DNA from: Christensenella timonensis
Lineage (GTDB): Bacteria > Bacillota > Clostridia > Christensenellales > Christensenellaceae
Direction of reading: 5' to 3'
Assembly (NCBI RefSeq): GCF_900087015.1
Contig: NZ_FLKP01000002.1
Span: 1,984,001-2,048,000 of the forward strand
Length of the DNA: 64,000 bases
Numbering within the stretch: the stretch's first letter is position 1; the number at the start of each line of letters is the position of its first letter. Below, in pieces: positions 7,631 through 14,759 of the stretch. A program made the translations under genes and the position numbers. The notes under the pieces were generated by a model. It worked only from the letters and a program-made list of their open reading frames with translations, was not told the origin of the DNA and did not search any database.

Positions 7631-9332
7631 CTTCGGACTCCTGGATATATTTCTTGAGGTTGGTGAGCGCGATCTTCGTTTCCGCCGTCGTTTCCCCCAG
7701 CAGGCTTGCGATCTCCTGTGCCACGCGCATTTGCTTGTCGATGACCTTCTGCGTGACCTCGACGGTCTCCGCGCGCATTTCGTTCATCTTATGCTGCTGG
7801 TGCTCGTCCTCCGTGATGTCCTTGATCAGCAGCAGGTAGATGGAATTCTCACGGATAAAGATGGTGGACTGCTCCACTGTGATATCAAGGTCCTTATAAT
7901 ATACCTTGCGGTCGAAAATATTTTCCCCCGTCTCCCTGACCTCGTCGATGTCGTCGCAGTCGATGATCATGGAGATCGGACGCCCGACATAGTTTTTCTC
8001 GTTTAAGCGGAAAAGCTCCGCCGCCGCGCTGTTGTATTCCATGAGGTTGAAATCGCCGTCCAAAATCACGATGGCGTTGGGCGTGTTGTCCATCACCACG
8101 TTAGAGATGCTTTCCGCCTTTTCCCGCATGAACGGCAGGCACATGCGCATATCCGCCTTGCCCTGCAATACGGCGATCGCCTTGTCGCGGCACGTCGAAT
8201 AACCGCAGCCGCCGCAATTGAGTATTTTGTCGTCGCTCGTCTTGCCCATGCGCAAAAACACCTGCTGTATTTCCTCTTCCGTCGGCTCGTGGCGTTTGGG
8301 CACACGGCTTTCGTACTGCCACGAAAAATCGAGCCGCGTATCTTCTGAAACGGGCGCCTGTGCAGCCTTGCGGTTCTTGACGTATTTGAGCGTATTGTCT
8401 TTGGAGAGCAAATACGCCGGACTGCATTCCTTAAGGCCGGGGCCGCCGAGGCAGCTGCCGGGGCAGGCGTTCATCTCCAGGAAATAATTCGTGATCTCCC
8501 CGCCTTTTAAGGAATCCAATATTTCCACGCAGCGGTCGATCCCGTCGATCGCCACGCATTGATAGTTTGCGCGCGCCTGCTTGTCTATCGTCTGGATGAT
8601 GCCGCCGGGAATGGGATACAGGCGGTTGACCGTCGCCTTCATCTCGCGGACGTCGCCGTCCTCCTGCTCCAAATCGACGCCCTCGTCCTTCAGCCAGTTC
8701 ATCACCTCGTCAAAGAGCAGCACCGCGTCGATCGCGCCGCCGCCTTTTTCTTCCTGCGCCTCGTGGATTTTGGAAATGCACGGGCCGATGAAAACCGTTT
8801 TGATGCGGCTGCCATACACTTCCTTCATCATCTTGCCGTGCGCCGTCATAGGGGCGGCTACGGGCGCTAAATACTTGACCAGCTCCGGGTAATATTTTTC
8901 CACCAGCAGCACGAGCGTCGGACAGCAGGTGGTGATGATATTGCCCATCTTATGCTCTTTCATCAGCCCTTCAAAGCTGCGGGACACCTGCGCGGCGCCG
9001 ATGGACGTTTCCTCCACGCCTGTAAAGCCCAGCTTTTTGAGGGCGGCGGAAATCTTCGGGAACGTCGCGTCCTTATAACAGCTCGCAAAGGACGGCGCTA
9101 CGGACACGTATACCTTTTCGCCGTTTTTGAGATATCCCTTTACCGTTTCCAGGCTGGAATTGATGGATTTTGCATTCTGGGGGCAAGCAAGGAAGCAATG
9201 CCCGCACAAAATACACTCCCTTTCGGTGATCTCCGCCTGCTCGTTTTTGAAGGCGATGGATTTCACCTGGCAGCTCCGGATACATTTATAACAGTTTTTA
9301 CAATTCGCTTCTTTGAACTGGATGATACTCAT
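7614..9332 (-). CDS. hydS: PAS-containing sensory-type [FeFe] hydrogenase (group C, HydS-like)
   Basis: 572 residues. Two N-terminal [4Fe-4S] ferredoxin motifs (C11-C21 and C40-C50) precede an H-cluster domain with divergent signatures: TTCCPTLV (C136/C137), GPCISKIHE (C185) and MNACPGSCLGGPG (C290, C294). A further four-cysteine cluster motif CGGCGYSTC...MRMC lies at 373-398, then a PAS domain (about 410-510) and a short coiled coil. This architecture is that of putatively H2-sensing hydrogenases, usually placed beside a bifurcating HydABC and a phosphatase, as here. AGAGGT precedes the ATG. A sensing rather than catalytic role comes from family knowledge, not from this sequence alone. Confidence 0.9.
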   Translation of the reverse strand: MSIIQFKEANCKNCYKCIRSCQVKSIAFKNEQAEITERECILCGHCFLACPQNAKSINSSLETVKGYLKNGEKVYVSVAPSFASCYKDATFPKISAALKKLGFTGVEETSIGAAQVSRSFEGLMKEHKMGNIITTCCPTLVLLVEKYYPELVKYLAPVAAPMTAHGKMMKEVYGSRIKTVFIGPCISKIHEAQEEKGGGAIDAVLLFDEVMNWLKDEGVDLEQEDGDVREMKATVNRLYPIPGGIIQTIDKQARANYQCVAIDGIDRCVEILDSLKGGEITNYFLEMNACPGSCLGGPGLKECSPAYLLSKDNTLKYVKNRKAAQAPVSEDTRLDFSWQYESRVPKRHEPTEEEIQQVFLRMGKTSDDKILNCGGCGYSTCRDKAIAVLQGKADMRMCLPFMREKAESISNVVMDNTPNAIVILDGDFNLMEYNSAAAELFRLNEKNYVGRPISMIIDCDDIDEVRETGENIFDRKVYYKDLDITVEQSTIFIRENSIYLLLIKDITEDEHQQHKMNEMRAETVEVTQKVIDKQMRVAQEIASLLGETTAETKIALTNLKKYIQESEDERIY

Positions 9333-9490
9333 ATTCTACCTCTTTTTGGTTCGGCGCAAGCTTCGTCAGGGCGTTTGTTTCCGTCAGTCGTTCCGGTCGA
9401 CATGCAAACCGCTCAGGTTTTGCTTCGCAAAAACTCGCTCTTGCAAGCGCCGGCGTCGCTCCGCCGGATCAATCACGCCCGCGCCGCGCG
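9333..9490 (-). other. Intercistronic region with two hairpins inside the hydrogenase operon
   Basis: 158 bases without a supportable gene, unusual in an operon whose other junctions overlap or are short. It holds a perfect 6-bp hairpin CCGGCG/CGCCGG (9450-9467) and GTTTTGC/GCAAAAA arms around TTC (9417-9433). Neither is followed by a T run on the minus strand, so they are not ordinary terminators; they may set mRNA stability or processing. Confidence 0.4.
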
Positions 9491-9733
9491 TCACATTTTG
9501 GCAAGCACCTGCTCCTTGAAAAAGTCGCCGACGTTATCAGAATTGACGGAGAATACTTCCTCGCCGATCTGTACGGACACCGCGTCCGTGCAGTGCCCGA
9601 GGCAAAATACGCCCGTAAGCTCCACCTCGTCGCCCAACCCCTTTTCCTCGATCATCTCCTGCAGCTCGCTCACCACGTTGTAAGACCCTTTCAGGTGGCA
9701 TGCGCTCCCGATACATACGCTGATTGTCATCAT
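9491..9733 (-). CDS. Small thioredoxin-like [2Fe-2S] ferredoxin
   Basis: 80 residues. The pattern CIGSACHLKGS (C7, C12) and FCLGHC (C44, C48) is the thioredoxin-like [2Fe-2S] fold found in NuoE/HydC and at the N-terminus of NuoF-type subunits. It overlaps the hydA stop by 4 bases, so translation is probably coupled. In this operon it could be an extra electron carrier or a small subunit of the bifurcating hydrogenase; HydC and the HydB N-terminus already supply similar domains, so its separate job is unclear. Confidence 0.85.
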   Translation of the reverse strand: MMTISVCIGSACHLKGSYNVVSELQEMIEEKGLGDEVELTGVFCLGHCTDAVSVQIGEEVFSVNSDNVGDFFKEQVLAKM

Positions 9734-11454
9734 GATTTTATTCCCTCCCCTTTTGTGTAATTAACGTGCAGCAGCTCGTGCACCTTATTTTTTAAAATCC
9801 CACTATACAGTGACATCATAACCGGATTTTCTTCCGAACGCTTGACCTGGCATAGCTTGTCCGCGTCATACAGTCCCCTTGAGCGTTCCTGTTTTCCTTC
9901 CCGGCGGGCAAAGGGCTGCCCCGCGCCCGCGATACAGCCGCCCGGGCATGCCATGACTTCCACAAAGTCGTAGCTTGCTTCGCCGTTTTTGATTTTCCGG
10001 ATCAGCTTTTCGGCATTTGCCAGGCCATTTACGACCGCGATCTTTATGCGTTTATCCCCGCCCAGCGGGATGTTCGCCTCTTTTGTACCCTCAAGGCCGC
10101 GCACGCCCGTATAAGCGATATTATGCAGCATGTTGTTGCTTTTGTCGTCCACCACGCGGCGGATGACCGCCTCTGCTACGCCGCCCGTCACGCCGAAGAT
10201 GACACCCGCGCCCGATGTGATACCAAAGGGCATATCGGCAGCCTCCGGGTCGATGTCCTCGAACACGATGCCCGCCTGCTTTAAGATGCTGGCAAACTCC
10301 TGCGTGGTGATTACGCCGTCCGTATCCCTGCCGCCATCCCCATGGATAAATTCGGGACGTACCTGCTCGTCCTTTTTGGCCGTGCACGGCATGATGGCGA
10401 ACACAACTGTCTCCTTGCCGTCCACCTCCTGTACCTGCTTGAAGTGCTCCTTGATCACGGCCGAGAATATCTGCATGGGCGATTTGCAGGTGGAAACCTG
10501 CCCCATCAGCTCCGGATGCGTATTTTCCGCATATTTGACCCACGCCGGGCAGCAGGACGTAAACAACGGCAGCTTGCCGCCCTCCTTATACTTTTTCAAA
10601 AACTCCTTGGATTCTTCCATGACCGTGAGGTCTGCGCCCATCGTCGTATCGTATACCTCGTCCACGCCCATCTTCCTGAGCGCGCCTACAATTTTTCCGG
10701 CGACGTTTACGCCCGGTTCCAGCCCGAACTCGTCGCCCAGCGCCACGCGGACGGCCGGCGCATACTGCACGACTACGCGCTTGGTATCGTCATAAAGCGC
10801 GTCCCAGAACTTCTGGGTGCAGTTGCGGATCACGATCGCGCCCGTCGGGCACACCGACGCGCACTGTCCGCAGTTGACACAATTTGTTTCGGCAAGCGGC
10901 TTGCCCCACGCTGTGGAGACCGTCATATTGGAACCGCGGTGCGCAAAGTCGATCGCTCCCACATTCTGTATCTCCGAGCACATGCGCACACAGTCGCCGC
11001 ACAGGATACACTTGGATTCGTCGCGGATGATGGACAGCGCCGACTCGTCGACCTTTGCTTCCTTCTTCGTGTTTTCAAAGCGCACGCTGTCGATGCCGAA
11101 GCGAAGCGCCAGCTCCTGCAGGCGGCATTTCCCATTTTTGGGGCACGTCGTGCAGTCGCGGCAATGGCTCGCCAGCAGCAGCTCCAAAATCATCTTGCGG
11201 TGGCGAAATAGCTGCGGCGTATTCGTCTTGATCTTCATTTTATCGCGCGGCGGCGTGGAACACGAGGCAATAACGCCGCCCCATTCGTCCTCCACCACGC
11301 ACATACGGCACGCGCCGTAAATGGACAGGTCGGAATAGTAACAGAACGTGGGCAGCTCGATACCCGCTTTGCGGATAACCGCCAAAATATTCTGCTCGTC
11401 ATCGTAATTCACGATCTGTCCGTCTATAATCATATGCTTTTTATCAGTCATCAT
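9730..11454 (-). CDS. hydA: [FeFe] hydrogenase catalytic subunit HydA
   Basis: 574 residues. Order of domains: plant-type [2Fe-2S] (C38, C49, C52, C65), His/Cys-ligated [4Fe-4S] (H97, C101, C104, C110), two [4Fe-4S] ferredoxin motifs (149-159, 192-202), and the H-cluster domain with FTSCCPAWV (C301/C302), MPCTAKKDE (C357) and MACPGGCIAGAGQP (C503, C507). All signature residues are present, so it should be an active H2-producing or H2-oxidising enzyme. Together with HydB and HydC it matches the trimeric electron-bifurcating hydrogenase that couples NADH and reduced ferredoxin to H2. GGAGG lies just ahead of the ATG. Confidence 0.97.
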   Translation of the reverse strand: MMTDKKHMIIDGQIVNYDDEQNILAVIRKAGIELPTFCYYSDLSIYGACRMCVVEDEWGGVIASCSTPPRDKMKIKTNTPQLFRHRKMILELLLASHCRDCTTCPKNGKCRLQELALRFGIDSVRFENTKKEAKVDESALSIIRDESKCILCGDCVRMCSEIQNVGAIDFAHRGSNMTVSTAWGKPLAETNCVNCGQCASVCPTGAIVIRNCTQKFWDALYDDTKRVVVQYAPAVRVALGDEFGLEPGVNVAGKIVGALRKMGVDEVYDTTMGADLTVMEESKEFLKKYKEGGKLPLFTSCCPAWVKYAENTHPELMGQVSTCKSPMQIFSAVIKEHFKQVQEVDGKETVVFAIMPCTAKKDEQVRPEFIHGDGGRDTDGVITTQEFASILKQAGIVFEDIDPEAADMPFGITSGAGVIFGVTGGVAEAVIRRVVDDKSNNMLHNIAYTGVRGLEGTKEANIPLGGDKRIKIAVVNGLANAEKLIRKIKNGEASYDFVEVMACPGGCIAGAGQPFARREGKQERSRGLYDADKLCQVKRSEENPVMMSLYSGILKNKVHELLHVNYTKGEGIKS

Positions 11455-11463
11455 AATCCTCCG

Positions 11464-13338
11464 TTAAAACTGCTCGATGACAGCGTTAAAGTTGCAGGCA
11501 TCGACGCACGCGCCGCACTTGATGCACTTGTCCTGGCCGATCGTGTACGGGTGCTTGACCTCACCCGTGATCGCCCCGACCGGGCACTGCCGCGCGCACT
11601 TGCTGCATCCCTTGCACTGCTCGCTTACAATCACGTACCGCTTCATCGCCTGGCAGTTTTTCGCCGGGCACTTTTTATCCACGACGTGCTTTAAGTATTC
11701 GTCTTCAAAATATTTGAGCGTACTGATCACCGGCGACGGCGCCGTCTTTCCGAGGCCGCACAGCGCGGTCTTGGAGATGGTATCCGCCAGCTCGCGCAGC
11801 ATATCGAGGTCTTCCTTTTCTCCCTTGCCCGCAACGATACGTTCCAAAATCTCCAGCATACGCATCGTACCCTCGCGGCACGGCACGCATTTGCCGCACG
11901 ATTCGTTTTGCGTGAAGTTCATGAAGAAACGCGCCACTTCGACCATGCAGGTATCCTCGTCCATGACCACAAGGCCGCCCGAGCCGATCATCGCGCCCAC
12001 CTTTTTGAGCGAATCAAAATCAAGCGGCAGGTCGAGGTGTTCCTTGGTAAGGCAGCCGCCCGAAGGCCCGCCGATCTGTACCGCTTTGAATTCCTTGCCG
12101 TTTTTCACGCCGCCGCCGATATCAAAGATGATCTCCCGCAGCGTCGTTCCCATCGGTACTTCGATGAGGCCGGTGTTGTTGACGTTGCCCGTTAAGGCGA
12201 ACGCCTTGGTTCCCGGGCTTGATTCCGTGCCCATCTTCCTATACCAATCGGCTCCTTCCAAAATGATCATGGGGATGTTGGCGTATGTCTCTACATTGGA
12301 AAGCACCGTCGGCTTGCCGAACAACCCCTGCTCCACCGTGCGCGGCGGCTTGACGCGCGGCATGCCTCGGTTTCCCTCGATGGAAGCTGTCAGCGCGCTG
12401 CCCTCGCCGCATACGAACGCGCCCGCGCCCTGGTTGATTTTAAGGTCAAAGGCAAAGCCGCTGCCGAGGATATCCTCTCCCAAAAGCCCCTCTTTACGCG
12501 CAGCAGCGATAGCCGTTTGCAAGCGCTTGACTGCCAACGGATATTCCGACCGCACGTAGATATACCCTTCGTGGGCGCCTGCCGCGATGCCCGCGATCAT
12601 CATCCCTTCGATCATGCGGTGTGAATCGCCTTCCATGATGCTCCTGTCCATGAACGCGCCCGGGTCTCCCTCATCGCCGTTGCACACCACATATTTCACA
12701 GGTTCCGCCTGCCGCGCGACCTGCTGCAGCTTGCGTCCCGTAGGGAACCCGCCGCCGCCGCGCCCGCGCAGGCCGCAGTCAAGGATTTCCTGCACAATGC
12801 CTTCCGGCTGCATATCGAAAAGCGCCTTCGCAACCGCCTGGTAGCCGCCGCGCGCGATATATTCCATCAATGATTCCGTATCCGTGTGCCCGCAGTTGGA
12901 AAGCACCATCCGCGTCTGCTTGCTGTAAAACGGGATGTCCTCCTGCGCCGCGTACGCTTTGCCGTCCTGCGTGAACAGCAGGCGCTGCACCGGTTCGCTG
13001 CCCACAAGGCTTTTTTCGAGGATTTCTTCACAGTCCTCCGGCTTCACTTTGACATACAGCCAGCCGTGCGGCTCGATGCGCAGCAGCGGCCCCATTTCGC
13101 AAAAGCCGTGGCAGCCGCTCTTTTTAAAGGCGATCTCCTCGTGCGGCTCCGCTTTCAGTTCCACCGACACAGGGAGGCCCTTTCGCTCTGCCAATTCCTT
13201 TAAACGTTCATAGATCTCCAGCGATCCCCCCGCCACGCAGCCCGTGCCCGCGCATACCAGCACCTTCTTATACTGCGCGTCGAGCGATTTTTTATATTGC
13301 TCTTTCGTTTGATTCAGTTCTGCCACATTTTGTATCAT
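11464..13338 (-). CDS. hydB: Bifurcating hydrogenase subunit HydB (NuoF-like)
   Basis: About 624 residues from the ATG at 13338, chosen because AGGGGAG precedes it and the start clears the hydC stop; a longer frame to 13392 would overlap hydC. The N-terminal thioredoxin-like [2Fe-2S] domain (CAGTGCVAGG) is followed by the NuoF FMN/NAD core (GRGGGGFPTGRK, NGDEGDPGAFMDR), the NuoF [4Fe-4S] motif ESCGKCVPCREG, and two C-terminal [4Fe-4S] motifs (CKGCSKCARQCP, CIKCGACVDAC). It is the flavin subunit where electron bifurcation is thought to occur. It lies between hydC and hydA. Confidence 0.95.
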   Translation of the reverse strand: MIQNVAELNQTKEQYKKSLDAQYKKVLVCAGTGCVAGGSLEIYERLKELAERKGLPVSVELKAEPHEEIAFKKSGCHGFCEMGPLLRIEPHGWLYVKVKPEDCEEILEKSLVGSEPVQRLLFTQDGKAYAAQEDIPFYSKQTRMVLSNCGHTDTESLMEYIARGGYQAVAKALFDMQPEGIVQEILDCGLRGRGGGGFPTGRKLQQVARQAEPVKYVVCNGDEGDPGAFMDRSIMEGDSHRMIEGMMIAGIAAGAHEGYIYVRSEYPLAVKRLQTAIAAARKEGLLGEDILGSGFAFDLKINQGAGAFVCGEGSALTASIEGNRGMPRVKPPRTVEQGLFGKPTVLSNVETYANIPMIILEGADWYRKMGTESSPGTKAFALTGNVNNTGLIEVPMGTTLREIIFDIGGGVKNGKEFKAVQIGGPSGGCLTKEHLDLPLDFDSLKKVGAMIGSGGLVVMDEDTCMVEVARFFMNFTQNESCGKCVPCREGTMRMLEILERIVAGKGEKEDLDMLRELADTISKTALCGLGKTAPSPVISTLKYFEDEYLKHVVDKKCPAKNCQAMKRYVIVSEQCKGCSKCARQCPVGAITGEVKHPYTIGQDKCIKCGACVDACNFNAVIEQF

Positions 13339-13364
13339 ACCGTTATATTCTCCCCTAAAGCGGT

Positions 13365-13826
13365 TTATTTCAGCGTATCCAGCAACTCGCACGCCGATTC
13401 GGGCGTCATGGCCGGGTAGACCTTGTCATTGACCGTCAGCACAGGCGCAAGGCCGCATGCCCCCAGGCAGGAGACCGTTTCCACCGTATACAGCATATCT
13501 TCCGTCGTCTTTTTTTTATCCGTCAAATGCAGTTTTTTGCGGAGCGCGTCTAAGATCGGTATGGACTTGCGCACATGGCACGCCGTCCCGTCGCAGATCT
13601 TGATCACGTATTTGCCCTTGGGCTCCAATGAAAAATTCTCGTAGAAGGTGGCAATGGAATACACCTTCGCTTCCCCCACGTTAAGCTTTCCGGCCACATA
13701 TGAGAGCGCCTCTTTTGGCAAGTAACGGTAATCCTTCTGGATGTCCTGCAGGATGGGAATGATTTCTGACTGTTTGCTGTGCTCGCTCAAAATCGAGTCG
13801 AGTTTCTTCTTCATTTCAAGATCCAC
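13365..13826 (-). CDS. hydC: Bifurcating hydrogenase subunit HydC (NuoE-like)
   Basis: 153 residues of the thioredoxin-like [2Fe-2S] NuoE family, with the ligand pattern CDGTACHVRKS and CLGACGLAPV. It is the promoter-proximal gene of the hydrogenase operon, 26 bases ahead of the hydB start. It should pass electrons between the flavin of HydB and the iron-sulphur chain. Upstream lies a good promoter whose transcription start is covered by a Rex-type operator. Confidence 0.94.
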   Translation of the reverse strand: MDLEMKKKLDSILSEHSKQSEIIPILQDIQKDYRYLPKEALSYVAGKLNVGEAKVYSIATFYENFSLEPKGKYVIKICDGTACHVRKSIPILDALRKKLHLTDKKKTTEDMLYTVETVSCLGACGLAPVLTVNDKVYPAMTPESACELLDTLK

Positions 13827-13866
13827 GTTTTAGGCTCCTCCGTTTTTCCGCAATTCATGCGATATA

Positions 13867-13884
13867 TTGTTAAATAATTAACAT
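13867..13884. promoter_or_regulatory. Rex-type redox operator of the hydrogenase operon
   Basis: TTGTTAA-ATAA-TTAACAT matches the clostridial Rex consensus TTGTTAANNNNTTAACAA at all but the last base. It occupies roughly +2 to +20 of the predicted hyd transcript. Rex represses when NADH/NAD+ is low, so hydrogenase would be induced when NADH accumulates. Confidence 0.75.
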
Positions 13885-13892
13885 ACTATCCC

Positions 13893-13921
13893 ATTGTATC
13901 TGATTTCATACTATTAGGCAA
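13893..13921 (-). promoter_or_regulatory. Sigma-A promoter of the hydrogenase operon
   Basis: On the minus strand TTGCCT (13916-13921) and TACAAT (13893-13898) are exactly 17 bases apart, placing the start near 13886, directly before the Rex-type operator and about 60 bases from the hydC ATG. Confidence 0.75.
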
Positions 13922-13973
13922 TATAAGATATGGTTTTTTTTGAAAATTTTATGGAAACGGTTTTCAGGGAAAT

Positions 13974-14003
13974 AAAAAACGCCCTCCGCATAGCGCGGAG
14001 GGC
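13974..14003 (-). terminator. Terminator after the membrane-protein gene at 14031
   Basis: A 9-bp stem GCCCTCCGC/GCGGAGGGC is followed on the minus strand by TTTTTTATTT. It separates the repeat-protein/membrane-protein unit from the hydrogenase promoter. Confidence 0.85.
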
Positions 14004-14030
14004 TCCCTTCGTTTACACGTCCAATCTCTT

Positions 14031-14744
14031 TTAGTTCAAGGTCTCTTGTAACAAAGTTTTATCGGCTGCCGGTTTTGTGTTGATCCAAAGCAGGAAGAAG
14101 AACATCAAATTCCAAACCACAACGCATTTTTCTACAGCTGTGCTTAAGTCCCATTGGGACACGCCTCTCGTAAACGCACCAAGCAAAGCAATGACGTTGT
14201 CCAGCTTCACCGGCTCCATCGGCGTATTGCCCTGTATCGTCACAATAATAAGGATGGCAAAGGATATGAGCAGTACAACCAGCGCAATGCTGATCCCCTT
14301 TTGTACGGACGTTTTACCCAAGACGGCCCTGCGCCTATCCAGTACAAAAAACGCCAGCAACATGATTGCCAGTAACGCGATCCAGCTTATATAGCCATGA
14401 TATAGCAGCATTGTCCCAAAGGCATCCGACCCCATCGGGTAATGGAACACATATGCAGCGTCCAACAGCAGCCGTATGCCCAGGCCGCATACTACGATCA
14501 GAACGCTTTGCACATGCCACCCCCGCACCTTTCCCCTGATTGCCCACTTGTAAAGCCATGTGAATAGGTACAGCAGGAGGCTGATCATCACGGTTCCTCG
14601 TGTAAATTCTTCCACGCCCCACCGCGATTCAAAGTCCGGCAAAACGCTGTAACTAATCATACCATATGCCGCAAAAATGAAGTACGCCGCCACCGCTGCG
14701 ATTTTTAAAAGCAGCATCCGGTTTTTCTTTACCCATGTTATCAT
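14031..14744 (-). CDS. Polytopic membrane protein of unknown function
   Basis: 237 residues with about six hydrophobic segments (near residues 12-34, 50-65, 78-97, 110-132, 148-168 and a last one near 208-226). The ends are charged. I recognise no family motif. It lies 15 bases downstream of the 19-residue-repeat protein gene on the same strand and ahead of a terminator, so the two are probably one unit. A role in anchoring or partnering the repeat protein at the membrane is only inference from this pairing. Confidence 0.75.
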   Translation of the reverse strand: MITWVKKNRMLLLKIAAVAAYFIFAAYGMISYSVLPDFESRWGVEEFTRGTVMISLLLYLFTWLYKWAIRGKVRGWHVQSVLIVVCGLGIRLLLDAAYVFHYPMGSDAFGTMLLYHGYISWIALLAIMLLAFFVLDRRRAVLGKTSVQKGISIALVVLLISFAILIIVTIQGNTPMEPVKLDNVIALLGAFTRGVSQWDLSTAVEKCVVVWNLMFFFLLWINTKPAADKTLLQETLN

Positions 14745-14759
14745 CGCTGTTCTCCTCTC

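Noticed and set aside
9333-9490. Small gene in the intercistronic gap of the hydrogenase operon
   Set aside because: No frame with a start, a ribosome binding site and sensible composition could be found.
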